Source of the DNA: an uncultured Actinomyces sp.
GTDB taxonomy: Bacteria > Actinomycetota > Actinomycetes > Actinomycetales > Actinomycetaceae
Assembly (NCBI GenBank): GCA_946998115.1
Contig: CAMPYB010000019.1
Span: 1-21,779, forward strand
DNA: 21,779 nt
Reading direction: 5' to 3'
Shown here: positions 14,631-21,779 of the stretch, one piece after another
How the letters are laid out: every line of letters begins with the position of its first letter
Position numbering within the stretch: position 1 is the first letter of the stretch
The notes under the pieces: generated by a model
Told to the model about the DNA's origin: nothing
Seen by the model: the letters and a program-made list of their open reading frames with translations, nothing else
Databases searched by the model: none
Made by a program: the position numbers and the translations under genes

Positions 14631-15725
14631 TTAATTAATTCTTGCACCTGTGGATACTGAAAAATTATGTTGGCATTTAGGTAGTATGCGAACATGTATC
14701 GTGGATCCTCTTTGTGGAGCTGTTCTTGGTGCTACTCGTACAATGAATTGTCCTGAATTTTCTGCACCTTGTAGTCGGCCATAAACGTATGCGTCGGAAC
14801 CTAATTCTTCAACAAGGTCAACTGTAATAGGTATTGCGCCAACTGTGGAAGGTGAAACAATTTCTAGTCCTTCTGGGCGGAAACCTACTGTGAGTTTTCC
14901 TTCGTCTTCTTTTGTTATAGCATCTATAATGTTTCGTTCAAGTTGTATTTTTGCTTCTCCTAAAATAGCGTAATCACCTTGTATAGTGAATTTTGCTAAG
15001 TTCATTGCAGGTGAGCCTATAAAGCCAGCAACAAATTCATTTGCTGGAATATCGTACATTTCTTGTGGTGTGCCTACTTGTTGAAGTACGCCAGTTTTCA
15101 TTACTGCTATGCGATCACCCATAGTTAGTGCTTCTGTTTGATCGTGAGTGACGTATACTGTTGTTACTCCTAGTCGTTTTTGAAGTGAAGCTATTTGTGT
15201 ACGTGTTTGTACGCGCAACTTTGCGTCTAGGTTTGATAATGGCTCATCCATTAGGAAAACTTGTGGATTTCTTACGATTGCTCTACCCATTGCTACACGT
15301 TGGCGTTGACCACCTGATAATGCTTTAGGTTTTCTATCTAGAAATTCAGTTAAATCTAAGATTTCAGCTGCTTCTTTAACTCTTTTAGTAATTTCTTCTT
15401 TTGGAGTGCCAGCAATTTTTAATGCGAATCCCATATTGTCGTGTACGCTCATGTGTGGATATAGTGCATAGTTTTGGAATACCATTGCTATATCGCGATC
15501 TTTCGGAGCAATATTTGTGACGTCTCTGTCTCCAATTAATATGCGTCCTGAGTTTACGTCTTCAAGGCCTGCAAGCATACGAAGTGATGTAGATTTACCG
15601 CATCCTGATGGTCCTACTAGTACAAGGAATTCACCGTCATCGATTTTTAGATCTAAAGCATTTACTGCTGGACGAGTTCCTCCTGAGTAAATGCGCGTTG
15701 CTTTATCAAATGTTACTGTTGCCAT
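14631..15725 (-). CDS. sugar ABC transporter ATP-binding protein (MsmK/UgpC/SugC type)
   Basis: Cytoplasmic ATPase that powers carbohydrate importers of the CUT1 class. From the ATG at 15725 it has 364 residues. The nucleotide-binding domain shows Walker A GPSGCGKST (38-46), Q-loop Gln84 in FQNYALYPHM, signature LSGGQ (136-140), Walker B LMDEP with Asp160/Glu161, and His194 in THDQTEA. A TOBE regulatory domain follows from about residue 240. GGAGG lies five bases before the start; an in-frame start at 15752 has no such site. No permease or binding-protein gene is nearby, so it probably serves several dispersed sugar transporters, as MsmK/MsmX ATPases do. The exact sugars cannot be told. Confidence 0.93.
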   Translation of the reverse strand: MATVTFDKATRIYSGGTRPAVNALDLKIDDGEFLVLVGPSGCGKSTSLRMLAGLEDVNSGRILIGDRDVTNIAPKDRDIAMVFQNYALYPHMSVHDNMGFALKIAGTPKEEITKRVKEAAEILDLTEFLDRKPKALSGGQRQRVAMGRAIVRNPQVFLMDEPLSNLDAKLRVQTRTQIASLQKRLGVTTVYVTHDQTEALTMGDRIAVMKTGVLQQVGTPQEMYDIPANEFVAGFIGSPAMNLAKFTIQGDYAILGEAKIQLERNIIDAITKEDEGKLTVGFRPEGLEIVSPSTVGAIPITVDLVEELGSDAYVYGRLQGAENSGQFIVRVAPRTAPQRGSTIHVRILPKCQHNFSVSTGARIN

Positions 15726-16144
15726 TTTTCCTCCATTGGCGGTACGTGCCAAACGATCCGTTGTGTGAGTTATTTATTCATTAAAATAAGTTTTTCTTCT
15801 TTGAAAACTTGTAACCTTATTTATGGGTTCTATTCAATTCTACTAGTTACTTTCGGCAAGTAATTGAACGTCGAATGTGTAAACCGTATTTAAAGGCATA
15901 CTATATGATACTTTTTTTGTGAGAAAAATCAAGGTTTTGTTAGTTTAGTATTTTATAATTGCTTTATTTTCTGTTTATTTTATTTTTCAATAAATGTTTT
16001 TATTGTGTTATTGTTTATGTGTGGAGGGTATTTTATTTATGCAGGTTTGTAAGATTTTGTAGATTTTATATGTTGTAAAAATTGTGTGTATCATGAGTGA
16101 TTTTGAAAATTATTTAGAAATTTTATGGCAGATTGGATGAGTTT
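15726..16144. other. divergent AT-rich intergenic region
   Basis: This 419-base gap separates two divergent genes. An imperfect dyad lies at 15833-15868: outer TTCAATT/AATTGAA and inner TTACTT (15847-15852) with AAGTAA (15858-15863) around TCGGC. The + side is very T-rich. A seven-codon frame at 16039-16062 has GGAGGG before it, and a 15-codon frame at 16093-16140 ends four bases before the kinase ATG. I saw no clear promoter for either flanking gene and no sizeable gene. Confidence 0.5.
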
Positions 16145-17833
16145 ATGAATAGCGATGAATCCGGTATGCATTCTGTGAATGATACTGTTTTCAGTAAGAG
16201 CTTTTCAGATGATGATTTCACTATTGCTGGATATGATTTGATTGATTGTATTGGTAGTGGTGGTATGGGCAAAGTCTGGCATGCAAAAAATTCTGCAGGT
16301 GAAGATGTTGCTTTAAAACTCATGCATCCTTGTCTTTGTACAGATCCTCAAGCTTTGAAACGCATTCAAAGAGAAGTTACTATTTTGTCGAAGCTTGACA
16401 ATGATGGTATTGCAAGTTTGCTTGATTATGAACTTGATGATGATGTTCCTTTTGTTGTAACAGAATTGATTTATGGGCCAACTTTGAAAGAGAAAATTCA
16501 AAATTGTGGCAAAATGTCTTTGGAGGATACTTTTATCTTTGCTTCTAAACTTTATGAAACGTTGAAGTATCTTCATTCTCAAAATGTTGTTCACCGTGAT
16601 ATTAAACCTTCTAATATTATTATGGCTGATCGTCCTGTGCTTATAGATTTTGGTATTTCGCAATTTCAATATGATGATCGTATAACTGGTACAGGTCTTG
16701 TTGCGGGTACGCCTGGTTTTGTTTCTCCTGAAGTTTTTAATGGTTCTATACCAAATTTTGCTTCCGATATGTGGTCACTTGCTTCTGTTGTAGGATTTGC
16801 TATGACAGGTAAGCCTCCTTTTGGATCTGATTGTTGGGGTCAAGTTATGGCTCGTTCGCTTTCTGGTGTTTTAGTATATACGCAAGATGATATGCCTTTG
16901 CAGTGTTTGGAAGCTCTTTGCGCTTGTCTAGATCCTGATCCTGAAAAACGTGCATGTTTTGAAAGTTTTTTGGCAGTTTTACATTCTATTATTGATAATT
17001 GTGAAAAGTTTAGTGATTATTCAGATTACTCTGTAAGCTCAGCTGATAAGACTTTGTTTATTCAGGAAAATACCCCTGGAAATACTGAATATTTATCTGA
17101 GATGCCTTTGCGTGAAACAAAATTGATTGAAAATTTATCAGAAGATTCTCCTGATATAGTGCAGGATAGTGTTGTTAGTGATGATGATTCGCCTGATTTG
17201 TTTTACGAAACTAGTAATACTAATTTAAGTAATTATGAAGATCATGACAGTAATAGTTTTGATTCTCAGCAAGTAGATAATGGAATAAAACGTATTAGTG
17301 TTTTTAACGTTATTGCTTTTATATGTATGCTTAGTGCGTTTTTTGTTGCTGTTAAATTTTTTGCGTTTGCGGATAATAATTTTATGTCATTTGTGATTAT
17401 TAGTGGTGTTTTATTGTTTTTTAGTTTTTTGAATAATGTAGATGTTGATTTATCTAAAAATAATTTTTTGAAATTTTTCATATTGATTTTGAAAGCACCT
17501 TTTTATTTATTTAAATCTTTGTGGAATGTTTGTAAATTTTGGGCTTTTTCTCTAATTTGTAGTGCTGCTACCTTGTTTTTTGTTGATGGTTTCAATGTTG
17601 AAATGTTGGATATTTTGAGAGAATGTGTTGTGAATTTGAGTTTTTTTGTATCTGATATTTCTTTGAGTCGTAATTTTTTGCTTTTGTTATTTTGGGGTAT
17701 TTGTGTAGTGTTTTGTAAATCTATTAGTAAAAGTGTGAGAATATTGCTTGTTAAGTTGAATATGTCTTTTATTTTTACAATCTTGTTTTATATAATTTCT
17801 TTTATCATGATATGCATTTTTTGCATGGTTTAA
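16145..17833 (+). CDS. membrane-anchored serine/threonine protein kinase
   Basis: Hanks-type protein kinase at the cytoplasmic membrane. From the ATG at 16145 it has 562 residues. The N-terminal kinase domain (about 28-280) has the glycine loop GSGGMG (37-42), Lys58 in ALKLM, Glu77, HRDIKPSN (150-157), DFG (168-170), SPE (194-196) and SDMW. A Ser/Asp-rich linker (about 290-380) follows. The last 180 residues hold about five or six hydrophobic segments (roughly 384-408, 412-430, 442-458, 462-481, 510-526, 541-561). PknB-like kinases usually have one membrane helix and extracellular PASTA domains; none is seen here. All catalytic residues are present. A TTG at 16133 is a weaker start. The DsbA-like gene follows after 25 bases. 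Confidence 0.9.
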   Translation: MNSDESGMHSVNDTVFSKSFSDDDFTIAGYDLIDCIGSGGMGKVWHAKNSAGEDVALKLMHPCLCTDPQALKRIQREVTILSKLDNDGIASLLDYELDDDVPFVVTELIYGPTLKEKIQNCGKMSLEDTFIFASKLYETLKYLHSQNVVHRDIKPSNIIMADRPVLIDFGISQFQYDDRITGTGLVAGTPGFVSPEVFNGSIPNFASDMWSLASVVGFAMTGKPPFGSDCWGQVMARSLSGVLVYTQDDMPLQCLEALCACLDPDPEKRACFESFLAVLHSIIDNCEKFSDYSDYSVSSADKTLFIQENTPGNTEYLSEMPLRETKLIENLSEDSPDIVQDSVVSDDDSPDLFYETSNTNLSNYEDHDSNSFDSQQVDNGIKRISVFNVIAFICMLSAFFVAVKFFAFADNNFMSFVIISGVLLFFSFLNNVDVDLSKNNFLKFFILILKAPFYLFKSLWNVCKFWAFSLICSAATLFFVDGFNVEMLDILRECVVNLSFFVSDISLSRNFLLLLFWGICVVFCKSISKSVRILLVKLNMSFIFTILFYIISFIMICIFCMV

Positions 17834-17858
17834 AAGGTAATGTTAGTTAGGTTTATTT

Positions 17859-18605
17859 ATGTCTAATCTTAAAAAGAGTACAAAACGCAATGTTATTATT
17901 GCAGTTGTTGTTGTGCTTTTATGTGTAGTTTTTGCTATTTGTTATGGTTTTTATGCAAAAGGTTCTGCAGATAGTAGCAATAGCGGAAAAGAAGCTGCTA
18001 ACACTAAATATGTTGATCCTGATACTTATAAACAGGGTAGAGGTTTTTATGTTTCAGCTGATGGTGTTGGCGTGCTGAAGAAGGGTGTTCCTACTCTTGA
18101 AATATATATGGATTTCACTTGTCCGCATTGTATAAATTTTGAATATAAGTATGGCGATGAGATTAATAAATTAGTTTCTAAAGGCGAGATTAATGTTATT
18201 TATCGTCCTGTTAATGTTTTGAATCAGGGTTATTCAAAGTATGTTTCTTCAGCTATGATTGATGTTTTGGAAAGTAAAGATAAAGATAAATTCCCTGCTT
18301 TCCAGGCTGCTGTTGTGAAGAATATTTATAATTATTTGCAGACTAAAGATGAAAAGCTTTCTTCTACTGATATGATTGGCACTTTAGCTAAGAGTGTTGG
18401 AGTTAGTGATGATGTAGTTGCTAAGTTTGCTAATAAGAGCAATATTAATTACATAGATAAGACCATTAAAATGTTTACTAATAGAGATATCTTTAGTGGT
18501 GAAGATATTGCTGTTCCTGCTTTTGTTTTGAATGGTAAAGTTATGGATTATGAGAAAATAACTACTACTAAATCTTTAGAGTCTTTCATCAAAGATAATA
18601 AGTAA
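17859..18605 (+). CDS. membrane-anchored DsbA-like thioredoxin-fold protein
   Basis: Predicted extracytoplasmic thiol oxidoreductase. The 248 residues start with a basic stretch and one membrane segment (about 11-32), an uncleaved signal anchor, followed by a Ser/Gly-rich spacer. The thioredoxin fold shows the redox motif CPHC (88-91) in MDFTCPHC, an inserted helical region, and the conserved cis-proline Pro220 in AVPAF. This matches the DsbA family (thioredoxin_4 type) in Gram-positive Actinobacteria, which makes disulphides in exported proteins. CPHC favours oxidase activity; substrates are unknown. The gene starts 25 bases after the kinase stop, so the two are likely co-transcribed. The ribosome binding site is weak, which fits translation coupled to the kinase. 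Confidence 0.9.
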   Translation: MSNLKKSTKRNVIIAVVVVLLCVVFAICYGFYAKGSADSSNSGKEAANTKYVDPDTYKQGRGFYVSADGVGVLKKGVPTLEIYMDFTCPHCINFEYKYGDEINKLVSKGEINVIYRPVNVLNQGYSKYVSSAMIDVLESKDKDKFPAFQAAVVKNIYNYLQTKDEKLSSTDMIGTLAKSVGVSDDVVAKFANKSNINYIDKTIKMFTNRDIFSGEDIAVPAFVLNGKVMDYEKITTTKSLESFIKDNK

Positions 18606-18621
18606 ATATTTATAAATAGAT

Positions 18622-18657
18622 TCGGCGTGTTCTCGATTTCAAATCGCGACACGCCGA
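18622..18657 (+). terminator. GC-rich hairpin after the DsbA-like gene (probable terminator)
   Basis: TCGGCGTGT (18622-18630) pairs perfectly with ACACGCCGA (18649-18657), with an inner CGATT/AATCG pairing. It stands out as GC-rich in AT-rich surroundings and lies 17 bases after the stop. No T-tract follows, so termination is likely but not certain. Confidence 0.6.
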
Positions 18658-18720
18658 GCGTATATTAAGTTATGTATTGTATTTTAGGTGTGTATAATAC
18701 TTTCTTGTTATATTTTGATT

Positions 18721-18796
18721 GCCACCCTAGCTCAGTTGGTAGAGCATCCGCCTTGTAAGCGGACGGTCATCGGTTCGAGTCCGATGGGTGGCTCCA
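18721..18796 (+). tRNA. thrT: tRNA-Thr (anticodon TGT), CCA encoded
   Basis: Full cloverleaf: acceptor GCCACCC/GGGTGGC, D arm GCTC...GAGC, anticodon stem TCCGC/GCGGA with loop CTTGTAA (anticodon TGT), and T arm ATCGG/CCGAT around TTCGAGT. The discriminator is T and CCA is encoded at 18794-18796, unlike the tRNA-Trp in this window. It reads the ACN codons, best ACA. Confidence 0.96.
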
Positions 18797-18964
18797 TTTT
18801 TTATATAGTTGTAATATTTTTTATTATTTATTTTGCTAATTGTTTACTTTATGGCTGGCATGTTTATAATAGGTTGTTGCAGTATTTTCTGCATATTTCC
18901 AAAATTATTAAAAAATTAAAGTTATTCTCAAAGCGGGAAGAAAATTACTCTATATTGCTATTAG

Positions 18965-18993
18965 TTGACAGTTAAAAGGCGATAGCGTAATAT
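18965..18993 (+). promoter_or_regulatory. near-consensus promoter of the MFS transporter gene
   Basis: Perfect TTGACA (18965-18970), exactly 17 bases, then TAATAT (18988-18993). It is the best sigma-A-type promoter seen in the window. Initiation near 19000 leaves a leader of about 35 bases. A second TATAAT at 19013-19018 lacks a matching -35 box. Confidence 0.75.
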
Positions 18994-19034
18994 TTTACCG
19001 TTATTTTACTTTTATAATACGAAAGGTGTCACCG

Positions 19035-20429
19035 ATGACACAAGTGAAATCTATGAAATCAGGACGTTTGCCTGCTCATTCACTTAGTGCTTTTCAGAAG
19101 AAAATTGCAGTTTTATCCGGAGCTGGAATGTTTATTGACGGCTTTGATATTTCAGTAATTGCTGTAGCATTGCCTGGTTTAAAAGCGCAATGGAATATAT
19201 CCGGATTTGTAGAAGGCGCTGTTGCCTCGTCTGTAATTGTTGGAATGTTTTTTGGAATGCTATTGGGCGGTAGGCTAGCTGACGTTTTTGGCCGTAAAAG
19301 AATGTATATGGTTGATCTTCTTGGGTTTGTAGTCTTCGCTCTTTTAGCAGCTCTTACTCAAAATCCTATACAGCTTATTCTTTCTCGTCTATTGCTTGGG
19401 CTTTTTATTGGTGCTGATTATCCAATATCTTCTTCCATTACTGCAGAGTTCACTCCTGCAAAAACACGTGGACGCTACATTATTTTTATGTCATTAATGT
19501 GGCAAGCAGGAGCTCTTGCTGCTTATCTTTCAGGTATGGCAATGTTTTCTCTTGGTGATAACGCTTGGAGATGGATGCTTTTCCTTGGTGCTGTATTAGC
19601 GTTGATCGTGCTATTTTTACGCGCGGAAGTGCCGGAATCTCCTCGTTGGTTGCGTACTCATGGCAATCATGAGAAAGCTGAGGAAGTTATGGAATATATT
19701 CGCGCTATTGCTGGAGATGATGCTGCTCTTCGCGCTTCAGGTATGGATGCTACTGTAAATACGTTACAAAAGCGTGCACGTTGGACAGAATTATTTTCTA
19801 AGCATAGTATTAAAAGTACAATATTTTGTTCGGTATTCTGGTTTTCTTTTGCTGTTTCTTTCTATGGAATTAACATGTACACGCCGACGATTTTGAGTTC
19901 TTTTACAGATGGCTCAAAGGTTTTATCTTACTTAGGTTCTGCAATTATTTCCTTGTTAGGTGTTTTAGGTGCCGCTATAGGTATGTATTCAGTAGAGCGT
20001 TTCGGTAGGCGCAAACAAATGCTTTGGTCATTTTTAGGTATGGTAATAGTGTTAGTCGCTATTGCTCTTGGGTTTGGCGATACATTTATTGTTCTTACTG
20101 CTTTACTTGCGATTGCTATTTTGCTTGCAAATTTGGGTCCAGGTGTGCTTAACATGGTTTATCCAAACGAAATGTTCCCAACGCGTTTGCGTGGTTCTGG
20201 TACAGGATTTGCAGGTTCTATGAGCCGAATTGGTTCTATGCTGGGTGTGTTGGTATTTCCAAATATGGTAGCTTCATGGGGCTTCACTAATTCTACTTGG
20301 CTTTTTGCTGGAGTTGCAATTTTCGGTATGGTAGTAGCATTTTTCCTTGCTCCTGAAACTAAAGGTAAGAGTTTGGATGAATTAGAAGAACTCGCTAATG
20401 CGGGATGGCCTAGAGATAAAATGAAGTAA
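19035..20429 (+). CDS. MFS transporter, sugar-porter type
   Basis: Twelve-helix proton symporter in the cytoplasmic membrane, resembling the metabolite/sugar porter families. From the ATG at 19035 it has 464 residues. Signatures: GFDISVIAVALP in helix 1, GGRLADVFGRKRMY between helices 2 and 3 (motif A), TRGRY after helix 4, PESPRWLR after helix 6, FGRRKQM between helices 8 and 9, PNEMFPTRLRGSGTG, and the C-terminal PETKGKSLDELEE. AAAGG lies before this ATG with about seven bases of spacing; an in-frame GTG at 19026 overlaps that site and is rejected. Likely substrates are a hexose, pentose or inositol; the sequence does not decide. A strong promoter precedes it. Confidence 0.88.
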   Translation: MTQVKSMKSGRLPAHSLSAFQKKIAVLSGAGMFIDGFDISVIAVALPGLKAQWNISGFVEGAVASSVIVGMFFGMLLGGRLADVFGRKRMYMVDLLGFVVFALLAALTQNPIQLILSRLLLGLFIGADYPISSSITAEFTPAKTRGRYIIFMSLMWQAGALAAYLSGMAMFSLGDNAWRWMLFLGAVLALIVLFLRAEVPESPRWLRTHGNHEKAEEVMEYIRAIAGDDAALRASGMDATVNTLQKRARWTELFSKHSIKSTIFCSVFWFSFAVSFYGINMYTPTILSSFTDGSKVLSYLGSAIISLLGVLGAAIGMYSVERFGRRKQMLWSFLGMVIVLVAIALGFGDTFIVLTALLAIAILLANLGPGVLNMVYPNEMFPTRLRGSGTGFAGSMSRIGSMLGVLVFPNMVASWGFTNSTWLFAGVAIFGMVVAFFLAPETKGKSLDELEELANAGWPRDKMK

Positions 20430-20522
20430 TTATTTAAAAGAATTTATCTGGATGAAATAAAATTTAAACTGGATTTAATGTGGTATTAAAATTTAAGTAG
20501 TTTAGATGAATATGTAAAGCGT

Positions 20523-20548
20523 GTGAGTGTCATTATTATGGCACTCAC
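20523..20548 (+). terminator. hairpin between the MFS and 2H phosphoesterase genes
   Basis: GTGAGTGTCA (20523-20532) pairs with TGGCACTCAC (20539-20548) over ten positions with one wobble and a six-base loop. It has no T-tract. It probably ends the transporter transcript and lies upstream of the next gene's chosen start. Confidence 0.55.
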
Positions 20549-20592
20549 TATGCTTATCTGAGCTGAAAATATGTTTCGCAATTGGAGTTTAT

Positions 20593-21222
20593 ATGAAGAA
20601 TTTTTTTGATGAGCATGCTGCGCCGTGGGAAGATGCAAGTGGACAGTTGCATATATATGCTTTACCGAGTGAATCTTTTTGTGCCAATATTGAGCCTTGG
20701 AGAGAATCTTTATGTGATATTTCTGGTTTAGCGCAACAACCGTGTGAATATCTACATCTTACTGTGCAACGTTTACCTTATATGTTGAATGATAAAAGAA
20801 GTGAAATAGATTCTCTTATTCGCGCTATTCAATCAGAGTTTGATGAAATTGATTCTATTGACTTACAATTTGCTACACCTACAATTCTTGATAATTCTGT
20901 TGTTTTGAGAGCTGAACAGACTTCGTCTTGGGAAACATTTACTGATGCAGTTAGAAAAGGAATTGCGAAGGTTTTTGGAGAAGATGGGCTTTTCTATGAG
21001 CCTCCAGCATTAGGTGCACATGTTACGCTTGCGTATGGAACGGAAGAATGTGATGATGACACAATTGCGATGAAAATGACGCAAGCGAGTATGAAAGTGC
21101 GTCATGAAGAAGAATTTTTGAAGATAAATTTGAGTTCAATTGTTCTTGTAACTGTACATGTTGATGTGGCGTCTGGAGTGTACTCTTTTGAAAAGTTGGG
21201 TGAAATTACTTGTAGACGTTGA
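20593..21222 (+). CDS. 2H phosphoesterase superfamily protein (LigT-like)
   Basis: From the ATG at 20593 the protein has 209 residues and two HxTx motifs, HLTV (His55, Thr57) and HVTL (His143, Thr145), 88 residues apart. This is the defining pair of 2H phosphoesterases, which act on 2',5' or cyclic phosphodiesters in RNA or nucleotides. The context GAHVTLAYG supports the call. No signal peptide or membrane segment is visible. GGAG lies five bases before the chosen ATG. A longer frame from 20527 would begin inside the upstream hairpin and adds an unconserved 22-residue piece. The substrate is not predictable: related proteins range from tRNA-processing enzymes to cyclic nucleotide hydrolases. 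Confidence 0.82.
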   Translation: MKNFFDEHAAPWEDASGQLHIYALPSESFCANIEPWRESLCDISGLAQQPCEYLHLTVQRLPYMLNDKRSEIDSLIRAIQSEFDEIDSIDLQFATPTILDNSVVLRAEQTSSWETFTDAVRKGIAKVFGEDGLFYEPPALGAHVTLAYGTEECDDDTIAMKMTQASMKVRHEEEFLKINLSSIVLVTVHVDVASGVYSFEKLGEITCRR

Positions 21223-21302
21223 TTGGTTTACTTTATTATTTTCGACTTTTGAATATGATTGCAAATAATATAGTGTGTTTATTTTGCTAGTATTTATTTG
21301 CA

Positions 21303-21345
21303 ATAAATTAGGGCTTTATGGATTTTCCATAAAGCCCTAATTTAT
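21303..21345. terminator. bidirectional terminator between convergent genes
   Basis: A perfect 19-pair stem joins 21303-21321 and 21327-21345 around the loop ATTTT; the core is TTAGGGCTTTATGG. It lies between the 2H gene and the convergent surface-protein gene, 18 bases beyond the latter's stop. Confidence 0.85.
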
Positions 21346-21362
21346 GATTTTATCAATAATGT

Positions 21363-21779
21363 TTATGATTTCTTACGAGCAATTGTTACTAAAGCTATGC
21401 CAGCAAGCAATGCTACAAGTGCGACAGTAAATGTTGTAATGCCATCGGTACCTGTGTCTGATAGAATTGCTTTTTTCGCCATTTCGACTTTAGCAGGCTC
21501 TTTATGTGTTGGGTTTATTTTTTGCATGTTGGTTATTGCGGTTGTTTTTGCTTCGTTGATTTTTGTTTGTATTGTGTTTGCTTCTTGTTGTGTGTTTGCT
21601 GTGTCTGGTTGTTTGTTGATTATTTCTAGTTGTGTTTTTGCTTCGTTGTTTGCTTTTGTTTTTGCTTGTGTTTTTTCGGTTTCGCTTAGTGTGTTGTTGT
21701 TGTTGATTTCTTTTAGTTTTTTGTCTAGTTCGTTTTGGATTGCTTCTTTAGCGTTTTCTTTACCGATTGGGTTTATTTT
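21363..21779 (-). CDS. LPXTG-type repeat surface protein, C-terminal fragment (5' end outside window)
   Basis: The frame enters from the window edge and ends with TAA, giving 138 residues. Residues 1-86 look like the last copy of a DUF1542-like helical repeat: AKEAIQNELDKK, then TLSETEKTQAKTKA, then KINEAKTTAITNMQ. KINP occurs at residue 1 and again at 87, suggesting an 86-residue period. A sorting signal follows: LSDTG (106-110, a variant of LPXTG), a hydrophobic stretch (about 116-134) and the tail RKKS. A sortase would cut before Gly and link the protein to peptidoglycan. Codon use in the repeat (AAC, CTA, ACA, GCA) differs from the sorting signal (GCT, CTT, TTA). The likely role is adhesion or a wall stalk. 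Confidence 0.85.
   Translation of the reverse strand, partial: KINPIGKENAKEAIQNELDKKLKEINNNNTLSETEKTQAKTKANNEAKTQLEIINKQPDTANTQQEANTIQTKINEAKTTAITNMQKINPTHKEPAKVEMAKKAILSDTGTDGITTFTVALVALLAGIALVTIARKKS
21509..21779 (-). repeat. 86-residue repeat unit of the surface protein (last copy)
   Basis: The sequence encoding KINP occurs at 21779-21768 and again at 21521-21510, 258 bases apart. The + strand between them is almost free of A, made of G, T and some C. More copies are expected beyond the window. Confidence 0.55.

Noticed and set aside
18622..18657. Recombination (dif-like) site or CRISPR-like unit
   Set aside because: A single dyad with no repeats or spacers and no recombinase nearby; its place after a gene end fits a terminator better.
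18688..18975. 95-residue open frame
   Set aside because: It runs straight through the tRNA-Thr gene and shows no protein-like pattern.
20527..20592. Upstream extension of the 2H phosphoesterase
   Set aside because: It begins inside a hairpin and lacks a ribosome binding site; GGAG precedes the ATG at 20593.
21541..21779. Low-complexity G/T-rich tract as a possible noncoding repeat
   Set aside because: The minus strand is open throughout and encodes a helical repeat leading into a sorting signal, so it is coding sequence.

Overview
The window looks like a chromosomal segment of an AT-rich member of the Bifidobacteriaceae. That rests on gene content and family variants: a mycobacterial-type inositol-1-phosphate synthase, an actinobacterial 'HLHFTG' adenosine deaminase, a DUF4032 protein, a NusG with a long acidic N-terminus, a long-form class II aldolase and an orphan MsmK/UgpC-type sugar ATPase. 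By eye GC is only about one third, lower than typical bifidobacteria, so the genus is left open. No insertion sequence, phage gene, CRISPR array or rRNA gene was seen.

Layout. 1-345: 3' end of an MFS transporter. 615-1796 (+): murB. 1851-4202 (-): adenosine deaminase and an aspartate-type aminotransferase. 4350-5683 (+): promoter, tRNA-Trp, secE, nusG. 5817-7064 (+): rplK-rplA with a candidate L1-binding hairpin between them, closed by a hairpin terminator. 7160-8374 (+): rplJ-rplL behind a leader that can fold as either an antiterminator or a terminator. 8511-9593 (-): ino1. 9819-10838 (+): class II fructose-bisphosphate aldolase. 11060-12298 (+): an unrecognised protein with two C-terminal membrane segments. 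12539-15725 (-): a sugar-ABC ATPase, then a kinase-like DUF4032 protein and a glycerophosphodiester phosphodiesterase. 16145-18605 (+): a membrane Ser/Thr kinase and a membrane-anchored DsbA-like protein. 18721-18796: tRNA-Thr. 19035-20429 (+): sugar-type MFS transporter behind a near-consensus promoter. 20593-21222 (+): 2H phosphoesterase. 21363-21779 (-): C-terminal end of a repeat-containing, sortase-anchored surface protein.

How the genes relate. The central block supplies translation and secretion machinery (SecE, NusG, L11, L1, L10, L7/L12) with two separate RNA-level control candidates. Flanking genes serve wall synthesis (murB), nucleoside and amino acid metabolism, inositol lipid precursors and carbohydrate uptake. 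The kinase/DsbA pair and the DUF4032/GDPD pair are the least understood neighbourhoods.

Several start codons were moved downstream of the longest open frame because a Shine-Dalgarno sequence (SD) sits before the internal start: murB, nusG, rplJ, rplL, GDPD, the ABC ATPase, MFS and the 2H protein. No clearly new defence or mobile system was found. The best leads are the rplJ attenuator, the candidate L1 site, the composite fold before the unknown gene, and the skewed-composition surface protein.
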